Shown here one piece after another: positions 1-6,975 of a stretch of DNA of 64,000 nt. The notes under the pieces are model-generated. The model was not told where the DNA came from. It ran no database searches and was given only the letters and a program-made list of their open reading frames with translations. Positions within the stretch are counted from its first letter, which is position 1. Every line of letters starts with the position of its first letter. The stretch is taken from the NCBI GenBank assembly GCA_020847855.1, contig JADLBH010000010.1:1-64000 (forward strand). The letters run 5' to 3'. This stretch comes from Fimbriimonadaceae bacterium (GTDB lineage: Bacteria > Armatimonadota > Fimbriimonadia > Fimbriimonadales > Fimbriimonadaceae). Position numbers and translations under genes: made by a program.

Positions 1-467
1 CACATGTACCAACGCACGCCTTCGTGATCTACGTAGTCGCTTGCCTTGGAGTAGGAAGGAACGGCTTCCTTACCGACGGGGCAATACAGAGCCTCCTTGG
101 AGGGAATGGTCGCGTACTTCTTCGGGTTGGCGAGGAAGGCCTTCCGGTTCTCATCGGTCTGGAACGGATAGCGAATTGATTCGAAGTCGGCGGTTGCTTT
201 CGACTTATCGACGTCGAGCCGCAACCGGCTGACGGGGTCGAAGAGGAAAACTCCAACAGTGTTTTTGGCTCCGCGCTGAGTCTTGAGAAAGGCGCCCGGC
301 GATTTGGCAAAGTTAGAGTCACAGCCTGCGCAGCAGAACTGGAATCGCGAGCCGTTGAATTCGACGACCGGCGACGATGGGGCGACGGCGCTGCCCATGA
401 CCGGGCATTTGAGTGCCGGAGTTTGGCCAAGCGCCATCGCCGTGAAGGCGATGAGAGATTGAATCAT
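1..467 (-). CDS. Cys-rich TRASH/YHS-like metal-binding protein (partial, runs off left edge)
   Basis: About 155 codons are visible from an ATG at 467; the C-terminus lies outside the window. The N-terminus is weakly hydrophobic (MIQSLIAFTAMALGQ) and could be a short signal peptide. Residues 21-25 read CPVMG and residues 44-49 read FCCAGC, the spacing of a treble-clef TRASH/YHS metal-binding module. A second copy begins at Cys129 (CPVG) and is cut by the window edge near the next expected Cys. YHS/TRASH modules bind transition metals such as copper and often accompany efflux systems. It lies 72 bp downstream of another Cys-rich secreted protein on the same strand, so the two are probably co-transcribed. 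The metal cannot be told from sequence. Confidence 0.6.
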   Translation of the reverse strand, partial: MIQSLIAFTAMALGQTPALKCPVMGSAVAPSSPVVEFNGSRFQFCCAGCDSNFAKSPGAFLKTQRGAKNTVGVFLFDPVSRLRLDVDKSKATADFESIRYPFQTDENRKAFLANPKKYATIPSKEALYCPVGKEAVPSYSKASDYVDHEGVRWYM

Positions 468-539
468 TGATTTTCCTGTGCTTTGGTGAAGGACTTACGT
501 CGACGACGAGACCCACACGACTACGTGTCGCGCAGGTTG

Positions 540-1007
540 TTACGCAAGATGCACAGGAGGTGCTCGGCCTTGGGAGGCGTAGTTGGGCCTGGAAGCTGGC
601 GGACCTGAATCCGTGCCAAAGATTCCCGGTTCTGATTCCGCTTCTGAAAAAGCGATTGTGCCCTTTCTTTCAACAGGAAGGTCGGCAATAACCTTAGAGA
701 CTTGAAAGGTAGAGGCTGCAGTTGCGGCGATGTCGGGCTGAGGAGTGTTCGGAGCTGAACTGATGCTGCATTTGCAGTCGTCTGGTTGGGACTCTTGAAT
801 CGACTGAGTTGGCTCAGATTTGTGCCCTTTCTCCGTCTCGCAGCCTTTGACGCAGACCGGATCGGCCGCCTCATGCGTCGACTTCCCGACGCAGCAATCC
901 ATTTTGCAACTGGTGTTGAACAGCGAAGCGATCGCGCTCGTGGGAACGAATCCCGCCAAGAGCACGAGCATGGCGACCATATGGATCACGCTACGTGTTC
1001 GCCGCAT
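540..1007 (-). CDS. Small Cys-rich secreted or membrane-anchored hypothetical protein
   Basis: A 155-aa protein from ATG 1007; in-frame upstream ATGs at 1040 and 1052 are possible, and 1040 has an AAGGA just before it. The N-terminus has an Arg-rich n-region and a hydrophobic core (MVAMLVLLAGFVPTSAIAS), like a signal peptide. A Cys cluster follows (C-x3-DCC, then C-x3-C, later CKC), suggesting metal binding or disulfides. The C-terminal third is polar and unremarkable. No family is recognised with confidence. The next gene downstream carries TRASH/YHS-like Cys motifs, so a joint role in metal handling is an inference from context. Confidence 0.55.
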   Translation of the reverse strand: MRRTRSVIHMVAMLVLLAGFVPTSAIASLFNTSCKMDCCVGKSTHEAADPVCVKGCETEKGHKSEPTQSIQESQPDDCKCSISSAPNTPQPDIAATAASTFQVSKVIADLPVERKGTIAFSEAESEPGIFGTDSGPPASRPNYASQGRAPPVHLA

Positions 1008-1093
1008 CACGTCAATTATAACGCCCCGACGCTCGCCCATGTTCCTTTGCAAGCTAATGATGCGCTACTCGGAGTCGCGCAGAACCCATTTTG

Positions 1094-1117
1094 TTTAGGA
1101 ACCAATTTTAGGAACCA
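1094..1117. repeat. Two tandem 11-bp direct repeats, possible operator
   Basis: TTTAGGAACCA occurs at 1094-1104 and again at 1107-1117, one copy every 13 bp, in the gap between tRNA-Ala and the Cys-rich gene. The position about 90 bp upstream of the minus-strand start would suit a regulator site for the metal-handling gene pair. No regulator is known; this is inference. Confidence 0.35.
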
Positions 1118-1135
1118 CTTAGGTTCATTTGAACT

Positions 1136-1211
1136 TGGTGGAGATGATGGGATTCGAACCCACGACCTCTGCAGTGCGATTGCAGCGCTCTCCCAGCTGA
1201 GCTACATCCCC
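1136..1211 (-). tRNA. tRNA-Ala (anticodon CGC)
   Basis: The minus strand folds as a standard cloverleaf: 7-bp acceptor GGGGATG/CATCTCC, D stem GCTC/GAGC, anticodon stem CTGCA/TGCAG around loop ATCGCAC (anticodon CGC, decoding GCG), T arm GTGGG-TTCGAAT-CCCAT, discriminator A and encoded CCA (1136-1138). The body closely resembles bacterial tRNA-Ala. Confidence 0.95.
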
Positions 1212-1250
1212 ACGTCGAAGCGCGAGTCTACCTGGCCAAGATCGGGGGTC

Positions 1251-2057
1251 TCATGGCACCGCGACGGTCGGGCCCCATTGCCAGTGAAGTTCTCCGCAGC
1301 CAATCCCAGCGACGGAGGCAAACTCGGCCAGCGCCTCCTCCTCTCGAGGGCCGATCCGGTACGAGACCGCCTCCTGGAGATAGCGGGAAGCAGACGGGCC
1401 CAGCTGTCCTTCGGCCCTCGCTAGAGTCCGGAGCCCAGCCTCGGTCGCACCTTCACCATCGCTGCCCAGCCCAGTGTGGTCACGAGCGTCCAGCAGAAGG
1501 CCAGCCAATCGCTCGTCCAGCCCGTCACCCCCCACCCAGAGCGCCCAGACGAACGGCAAGCCCTTCCATTCCGTCCACGCGGCGCCCAGGTCGAGCACGT
1601 TCAGACCGGATCCATCGGCGATCATGCCAGGATCCCCGATCAGCACGGCGGCGTCATGGCCAGCGAGCATCGAGGTCAGGTCAGGAGCGCAAGCCTCGCC
1701 GAAGGGATCGGTGCCATAGCGGCCCCGCAAGATCGCCAGGGCCAAGGCGTTGCTGGTCATGGAGCTGTGGTCGAGGGCTAGGCTGCGGACCTCTGGAAAC
1801 GGCACCTTGGAGAAGAGCCGAACGCTCCACACCTCTGCCTGAGAGCCGATGCAGACTCCACGGACTGCTTTGAGACTCGGGTTTGCCAAGAAGTACCAAC
1901 TGGAGACGAGGACAGCCGCGGCCGTCCCCTGACCCAGCATTTCCGGCAATCGCGAGGGCACGTCGTAAGCCGTTTCGACCCCAAGGCCAGGATCGTCCTC
2001 GAAAAGGGCGACGAGCGGGAGGGCGTTCACGTAAGGGACGCAGCCGAGCCTTGTCAT
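1251..2057 (-). CDS. mqnA: Chorismate dehydratase MqnA (futalosine menaquinone pathway)
   Basis: A 268-aa protein that starts TRLGCVPYVNALPL and has the solute-binding-like fold of the MqnA/MqnD family, including the SSWYFL and DHSSMTSNAL segments. MqnA dehydrates chorismate to 3-enolpyruvylbenzoate, the first step of the futalosine route to menaquinone. The open frame extends far upstream, but the ATG at 2057 overlaps the rnhA stop (ATGA) and gives the family length. It is the last gene of the operon GT2, methyltransferase, rnhA, mqnA. It implies menaquinone as respiratory quinone, which suits the nearby alternative complex III operon. Confidence 0.9.
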   Translation of the reverse strand: MTRLGCVPYVNALPLVALFEDDPGLGVETAYDVPSRLPEMLGQGTAAAVLVSSWYFLANPSLKAVRGVCIGSQAEVWSVRLFSKVPFPEVRSLALDHSSMTSNALALAILRGRYGTDPFGEACAPDLTSMLAGHDAAVLIGDPGMIADGSGLNVLDLGAAWTEWKGLPFVWALWVGGDGLDERLAGLLLDARDHTGLGSDGEGATEAGLRTLARAEGQLGPSASRYLQEAVSYRIGPREEEALAEFASVAGIGCGELHWQWGPTVAVP

Positions 2058-2548
2058 CGAGCGGACCCTGCCTCGACAAAGCCTTCGTCCACGGGCAAGT
2101 CGCTTTGGTTTGCCCACTCGACCGACTTCGAGTCGCACTGCTCGTTCTCGGGATGGCCGGAGTGGCCCCGCACCCATTCGTAAGCGACGTCGCGGGCCTC
2201 GGAGAGCTCCAGGAGCTGGGACCAGAGGTCGGAGTTCATGGCACGGTCGGTCGGCGTTCGCATCCAACCCTTCGACCTCCACTTCTTCGCCCAGCCTTGG
2301 CGCATCCCGTCCACGACGTACTTCGAGTCGCTGAAGACCGTGACCGATACCCCTTGTTTCACCTTTCTCAAGGCGGCGATGACGGCGGTGAGCTCCATTC
2401 GGTTGTTCGTGGTTCGACGGAACCCTCCCCCGACCTCTGTCCGCTTGTCCCCGAAGACGAGAAGCGCGGCATAGCCGCCCGGCCCTGGGTTGCCAAGGCA
2501 AGCCCCGTCCGTATAGATCATGACGCGGTGCGCGTCGTCGCTAGCCAC
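2054..2548 (-). CDS. rnhA: Ribonuclease HI
   Basis: RNase HI cleaves the RNA strand of RNA:DNA hybrids in the cytoplasm (R-loops, Okazaki primers). All active-site acidic residues are visible: Asp in YTDGAC, Glu in NRMEL, Asp in SDSKYV and the last Asp in NEQCD, with the His of GHSGHPEN. The GTG at 2548 has an AAGG eight bases upstream and gives 164 aa. An in-frame ATG at 2626 would overlap the upstream gene by 14 bp and add a low-complexity tail; an ATG at 2521 would give 155 aa. The stop overlaps the mqnA start by 4 bp. Confidence 0.9.
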   Translation of the reverse strand: MASDDAHRVMIYTDGACLGNPGPGGYAALLVFGDKRTEVGGGFRRTTNNRMELTAVIAALRKVKQGVSVTVFSDSKYVVDGMRQGWAKKWRSKGWMRTPTDRAMNSDLWSQLLELSEARDVAYEWVRGHSGHPENEQCDSKSVEWANQSDLPVDEGFVEAGSAR

Positions 2549-2612
2549 GTTCGCGACCTTACCCCTCGCCCCTGTCCGGGCCCGTGCTTCTCCGTTCGCA
2601 CCGCTCCGAAGC

Positions 2613-3353
2613 CTACGATCCGTCAAGGCCGCGTGATTCCGGTCGCACGGCGACTGCGATGATGCTCGAGCCCCAGGGAAGAGGTACGAGCCGCGAAAGC
2701 CTTGCCTCCATCATCATGAGGCGAATCAGTAGCCCATTGATCGGATCTCCGACGTTGGGCATCCTCACCCGTGCCGCGCCCCGGCGCAACTTGTCGGCCA
2801 TGCGCACGGCGAGGACGGCAGGAAACACGAAGAAGACGCTATAACTAAGATGGCGAACCTCGAGGCCCGCCCCCGTCAAGAGCCGCCTCACTTCCTTCGC
2901 CGTGTACCTGCGCCGATGGTGCAACGCGACGTCGTGGGGGCCCCACAGCCAGGTGAACGCGGGCACGTTGACAACGAAAACCCCGCCAGGTCGAAGGAGC
3001 CGTGCAACCTCGCTCGCCGCCGCGCGGTCGTCCGCGATGTGTTCGATGGTGTCGAGCGAGACCACGCACCCAAAAGAGGAGTCCCGGAAAGGGGCGCGGG
3101 ACCCGTCCGCGAGGACCAACCGGCTGAGCCCACGACCCCGACAGCACTCGATCGCCTCTGGGCTGAAGTCCAATCCCACGGCCCCGTGCCCGTGCTCGGC
3201 AAGGAACGCACCGGTACCGCACCCCAGGTCGAGCAAAGGGCAACCGGGAGCCCCGTTCGCGACCACCAAGGACCGGGCGAGGCCCCTGCGGGAGACATAC
3301 CACCAGTAACGGTCTTCCAAAGACCGCATCCGCGCATATTCCTCAGTCTGCAC
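2613..3353 (-). CDS. Class I SAM-dependent methyltransferase
   Basis: A 246-aa protein with the motif I glycine loop LLDLGCGTGAFL, an acidic motif II (VGLDFSPEA) and a post-motif SLDTIEHIAD typical of UbiE/Methyltransf_11 proteins. The N-terminal EDRYWWYVSRRG is common in methyltransferases paired with GT2 enzymes in surface-glycan or glycolipid clusters. The C-terminus carries a hydrophobic stretch (SVFFVFPAVLAVRMADKL) that may touch the membrane. The start is GTG at 3353, overlapping the upstream GT2 gene by 11 bp. The acceptor is unknown; a lipid-linked or glycan substrate is inferred from the neighbour. Confidence 0.8.
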   Translation of the reverse strand: MQTEEYARMRSLEDRYWWYVSRRGLARSLVVANGAPGCPLLDLGCGTGAFLAEHGHGAVGLDFSPEAIECCRGRGLSRLVLADGSRAPFRDSSFGCVVSLDTIEHIADDRAAASEVARLLRPGGVFVVNVPAFTWLWGPHDVALHHRRRYTAKEVRRLLTGAGLEVRHLSYSVFFVFPAVLAVRMADKLRRGAARVRMPNVGDPINGLLIRLMMMEARLSRLVPLPWGSSIIAVAVRPESRGLDGS

Positions 3354-4080
3354 GAAGCTCGATGCGGCGCCGTTTCCCGCACAGCCGGAGTCGGACGAGG
3401 TCGGCGAGCATCCTCGGCCCGTCGCGAGCGAGGACGACCTTGGAGCCGTCTTGGTGACTCCAGCGGACGGGCACCTCGCGGATTCGATATCCGAGGTCTC
3501 GGCAGATCATCAAAGCTTCGAAGTCGAAGCCGAACCCTTCGAGCTTGCACCTCGAGAAGACGTCGTGAGCGACCTCCTTTCGGAACAGCTTGAACCCGCA
3601 CTGGGTGTCTTGGATGCCAGGGACGGCCATTAGTTGTACGGCGAGGTTGAAGGCTCGGCCCAGCATCTCGCGGTGCCAGGGTTGACGAATCTCGAGGCGG
3701 CTCTCCTTGAGCGGCCGACTGCCGATCGCGACCTCGGCGTCCTCGATCGCTGCAAAGAGCTTGTCCACCTCCTCGATGGGCGAGGCCAGGTCGGCATCCG
3801 AGAGGAGGAGGAAGTCGGCTTGAGTCTCCAGCATCCCCTTTCTCACGGCATAGCCCTTTCCATGGTTGGGGGCGTAGCTCAGAAGACGGATGCCAGGCGC
3901 CGTGGCGGCGAACTCGCGGACGATTTCTGCCGTTTCGTCGGTGCTGCCGTCGTCCACCACGGTGACCGTCCATCCGCCCTCCCTAGTCGAAAGGTACTCG
4001 CCGATTCGAGCCAGGCTGGGCCCGATACGGGCCGCTTCGTTGTACGCAGGGATCACGACCCCGAGGTGCGGACTCGGCAC
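3343..4080 (-). CDS. GT2 glycosyltransferase (dolichyl/polyprenyl-phosphate hexose synthase type)
   Basis: A 245-aa GT-A enzyme. Features in order: VVIPAYNEAARI at the N-terminus, VVDDGSTDET for nucleotide binding, the DAD metal site in LLLSDADLASP, and GIQDTQCGFKLF followed by GFGFDFE, as in ALG5-like polyprenyl-phosphate beta-glucosyltransferases. It would move a hexose from an NDP-sugar to a lipid phosphate at the membrane face. The start is GTG at 4080. It is the first gene of the minus-strand operon running to mqnA and diverges from the respiratory operon across a 284-bp gap. Confidence 0.85.
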   Translation of the reverse strand: MPSPHLGVVIPAYNEAARIGPSLARIGEYLSTREGGWTVTVVDDGSTDETAEIVREFAATAPGIRLLSYAPNHGKGYAVRKGMLETQADFLLLSDADLASPIEEVDKLFAAIEDAEVAIGSRPLKESRLEIRQPWHREMLGRAFNLAVQLMAVPGIQDTQCGFKLFRKEVAHDVFSRCKLEGFGFDFEALMICRDLGYRIREVPVRWSHQDGSKVVLARDGPRMLADLVRLRLCGKRRRIELRAD

Positions 4081-4364
4081 GGAGCCATCAGTCTACCAGG
4101 GAGGGCACGGCAGGAAGCACCTCGGTAGAGCCACTCTCGAACAACGATGGCAGTTGTCTAGCGCTATTGTGTAAGGTCGCGCCATGGGTCGAGCCATGTC
4201 CATGCCGCCAAGCCCGAGCCATCCCTTCCGGGGATCAAAACTGTACAAAAAGATAAGGATTTACCCGTCGGGTCGTTCTGCCTAGGCGTCACAAAGGAAA
4301 CAGCCCTGGTGTTCTCCTGCGCCTTGACATCGGTGCGCTCAAAAGGGCAGGATGGTGAGGAGAG
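4081..4364. other. Divergent intergenic region
   Basis: These 284 bp separate the GT2 operon from the respiratory operon and must hold promoters for both directions. No convincing ORF was seen. An AT-richer stretch lies near 4230-4260, and a sigma70-like element precedes ctaA. Confidence 0.6.
4324..4353 (+). promoter_or_regulatory. Candidate promoter of the ctaAB-act-cox operon
   Basis: A perfect -35 hexamer TTGACA (4324-4329) is followed, 18 bp on, by a weak -10 (CAGGAT, 4348-4353). A GAGGAG ribosome-binding sequence lies right before the ATG at 4365, so the leader would be very short. The poor -10 makes this tentative. Confidence 0.3.
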
Positions 4365-6203
4365 ATGGCGGCGCGCACCTCGAACCTGCAACCCCAGGGC
4401 TCGGCGTGCGTCGGCCTCGGGCGTTGGACCGTCGCCCTGCTCATCTACTGCGTCGCGGTTATCGTCTTCGGCGGATTCGTCAGTTCCTCGCTCTCGGGTG
4501 ACGGTTGCGGGATGCATTGGCCGAGCTGCCACGGATCGTTGCTTCCGGACGGTACCCTGAAGTCGGCGATCGAGATCTCGCACCGCTATTCCAGTGCCTT
4601 GTTGCTCTTCTTCGTGCTGGGAGTTCTTTACGCGGCCAGAACCGTCCTGCCGAAGGGCCATGCTGCACGAAAGTGGCTGGCCTGGGCCGTGGCCTTCTGT
4701 ATCACGGAGGCGCTCGTGGGAGCGGTGCTGGTCAAGACGGGCTGGGTCGCCAAGGACACCTCTTCGGGGCGGGTGGGGCTCTCCATGTTCCACCTGCTCA
4801 ACACGTTCTGCCTGATCGGTTTCCTGGCCTTGGCCGTGGACGCGGTACGGGATCCGAGGCCCGTCGCCCGCGGTTCCTCCCCGACGAGGTGGGCGTTGAT
4901 CGCTGGCGCTCTGGCGCTGCTCGCGCTCGGGGCGACGGGGGCAGTCGCTTCGCTCGGGGATCAAATCTTCCCGGCGTCCTCCCTTGCCGCCGGGTTGCGC
5001 GACGATCTCAATCCCGCGTCCCATTTCTTGGTCCGGCTTCGAGGGATCCATCCCTTCGTAGCGGTCTCCGGAGCGCTCTACGTCCTGGCGATGGTCGGGC
5101 TCGTAGGTAAGTGGTGCCCTGAACCGGTGACGAGGCGACGCGGCCTGTGGCTGCTGGGCCTTGTCGGATTGCAGATCGTGCTCGGTGTGGTGAACCTAGC
5201 CCTCCTGGCTCCCTTGCCGCTCCAGTCGGCCCACCTCTTGCTGACGGACGCGATCTGGATCGCATTCGTGCTCTTCGCGGCCTCGGCCTATCGTGCAGAG
5301 GTGCCCGTGCCCGGTGAGGCCGAGCCCTCAGGACATCCGGCCACGGTTCGCGACTATGTCGCTCTCACCAAGCCGAGGGTAATCTCGCTCCTCCTCTTCA
5401 CGACGTTTGCGGCCATGTTCGTCGGCAAGCAAGGGTCGCCATCCTGGGGACTCATCGTTGCCGTGATGATCGGGGGGTACCTCATGGCGGGCGCGGCGAA
5501 CACGATCAATATGATCTTGGAGCGCGACCTGGACGACGCGATGGGGCGCACGAGTACGCGGCCTACCGTCACCGGGCGCGTCTCCCCACGGTCGGCGGCT
5601 TGGTTCGCGACGTACTCGGTCGCGGTCTCTCTCGGCTTGCTCGGCTTCGGGGCGAACTGGTTGACTGCGGGGCTCGCCTTTGCCGGGCTGCTCTGCTACG
5701 TGCTGGTCTACACGATCTGGCTCAAGCGCCGGTCTTGGTCGAACATCGTGATCGGTGGCGCTGCCGGGGCTTTCCCGCCTCTTGTAGGATATGCCGCGGT
5801 GACCGGGCAACTCTCGCCGCTCGCCTGGTATCTTTTCTCCGTCATCTTCCTATGGACCCCTGTGCACTTCTGGGCGCTCGCCTTGCTCCTCCGCGACGAC
5901 TACGCCCGAGCCGGGGTGCCCATGCTCCCTGTCGTCAAAGGCGAGCACGCGACCGTGGTGCAGATCGCTTTTTATTGCGTCCTGACTTCGGTGGTCTCCA
6001 TCCTGCCATTCCTCCAGCGGGAGGTTGGCTGGTTCTACCTGGCGACGACGGCCGTCCTCAACCTGTGGCTACTTGCCGGGTGCGTTCGCTTGCTCCTCAA
6101 GCCCGAGAAGCCCCAGGCGCGATTCGTGTTCAAGGCCTCGATGGTCTACCTCGCCCTCTTCTTCATCGCCGTCGCGGTGGATCGTACCGCCTGGCCCTTG
6201 TGA
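4365..6203 (+). CDS. ctaAB: Heme A synthase (CtaA/COX15) fused to protoheme IX farnesyltransferase (CtaB)
   Basis: A 612-aa polytopic protein. Residues 1 to about 310 form a COX15/CtaA domain with the first-loop Cys pair (GDGCGMHWPSCHG) and the conserved helix His residues (EISHRYSS, MFHLLN, GIHPF, SAHLLLTD). Residues about 330-612 form a UbiA-type CtaB domain with the prenyl-diphosphate Asp motif in NMILERDLDDAMGRTSTRP. CtaB makes heme O from heme B and CtaA oxidises heme O to heme A, so the fusion joins two consecutive steps. It is the first gene of the ACIII/oxidase operon and supplies heme A for CoxA. Both halves look intact. Confidence 0.92.
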   Translation: MAARTSNLQPQGSACVGLGRWTVALLIYCVAVIVFGGFVSSSLSGDGCGMHWPSCHGSLLPDGTLKSAIEISHRYSSALLLFFVLGVLYAARTVLPKGHAARKWLAWAVAFCITEALVGAVLVKTGWVAKDTSSGRVGLSMFHLLNTFCLIGFLALAVDAVRDPRPVARGSSPTRWALIAGALALLALGATGAVASLGDQIFPASSLAAGLRDDLNPASHFLVRLRGIHPFVAVSGALYVLAMVGLVGKWCPEPVTRRRGLWLLGLVGLQIVLGVVNLALLAPLPLQSAHLLLTDAIWIAFVLFAASAYRAEVPVPGEAEPSGHPATVRDYVALTKPRVISLLLFTTFAAMFVGKQGSPSWGLIVAVMIGGYLMAGAANTINMILERDLDDAMGRTSTRPTVTGRVSPRSAAWFATYSVAVSLGLLGFGANWLTAGLAFAGLLCYVLVYTIWLKRRSWSNIVIGGAAGAFPPLVGYAAVTGQLSPLAWYLFSVIFLWTPVHFWALALLLRDDYARAGVPMLPVVKGEHATVVQIAFYCVLTSVVSILPFLQREVGWFYLATTAVLNLWLLAGCVRLLLKPEKPQARFVFKASMVYLALFFIAVAVDRTAWPL

Positions 6204-6218
6204 CCCTCGCCTAACCCT

Positions 6219-6971
6219 ATGCCGCAGACCTTCAAGCCCGCAGCCAACACGATCGCAACGGTGAGCCTTTTCGCTGGGGCGGCGGTTCCGTTCATCGCGT
6301 TCCTCACCGGGAGCACGATGACGAACTCTCCCTACAACACGAAGCAGTTCGTCCCGATAGACCAGCCGGCACCGTTCAGCCACAAGCACCACGCCTACGA
6401 GCTCGGGATCGATTGCCGGTTCTGCCATGCCACCGTGGAGGAAGGCGCGGTCGCAGGTGTGCCGGCCACCGAGGTTTGCATGACTTGCCACTCGCAGATC
6501 TGGACGAACAGCCCGAACCTTGAAGCGGTTCGCAAGAGTTGTGAGACCGGCACTTCGCTCCAGTGGAACAAGGTGAACCACGTCCCTGACTTTGTCTATT
6601 TCAACCATTCGATCCACGTGAACCGCGGCATCAGCTGCAACAACTGTCATGGTGCCGTGAACAAGATGGAGCTGACCTGGAAGGGCCAGTCCTTCAAGAT
6701 GTCGTGGTGCCTTCAGTGCCACGAGGATCCGTCTAAGTACCTTTTCGAGACCGAGGCGGTCAAGTCCGGCACGATCTCGCCCAGGGAGCAGGTCTTCGAC
6801 CTCTATCGAAAGCTCAGTTCGGGCAAAAAGCTGACCGAAGTCGAGTACCAGCTCGCGGAGGGCCTGCCCCAGGTCGTGCCTTCCGACGACGTTCATGCCG
6901 GCGTCGCTGCGATGAAGGAGCGCGGCATCAATGTCACGCAGCTCAAGGACTGCTACGTTTGCCACCACTAA
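6219..6971 (+). CDS. actA: Alternative complex III subunit ActA, pentaheme cytochrome c
   Basis: A 250-aa protein with an N-terminal hydrophobic anchor (residues about 9-28) and five CxxCH heme c motifs in order: CRFCH, CMTCH, CNNCH, CLQCH and CYVCH, the last at the extreme C-terminus. This is the ActA pattern in alternative complex III, which oxidises quinol and passes electrons to cytochrome c or directly to an oxidase. Additional His residues (FSHKHH, FNHSIH) are candidate distal ligands. It sits 15 bp after ctaAB and 4 bp before actB. Confidence 0.93.
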   Translation: MPQTFKPAANTIATVSLFAGAAVPFIAFLTGSTMTNSPYNTKQFVPIDQPAPFSHKHHAYELGIDCRFCHATVEEGAVAGVPATEVCMTCHSQIWTNSPNLEAVRKSCETGTSLQWNKVNHVPDFVYFNHSIHVNRGISCNNCHGAVNKMELTWKGQSFKMSWCLQCHEDPSKYLFETEAVKSGTISPREQVFDLYRKLSSGKKLTEVEYQLAEGLPQVVPSDDVHAGVAAMKERGINVTQLKDCYVCHH

Positions 6972-6975
6972 GACC

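Noticed and set aside
1251-2501. Long 416-aa frame containing MqnA
   Set aside because: The upstream part is the rnhA gene read in another frame; MqnA starts at 2057.
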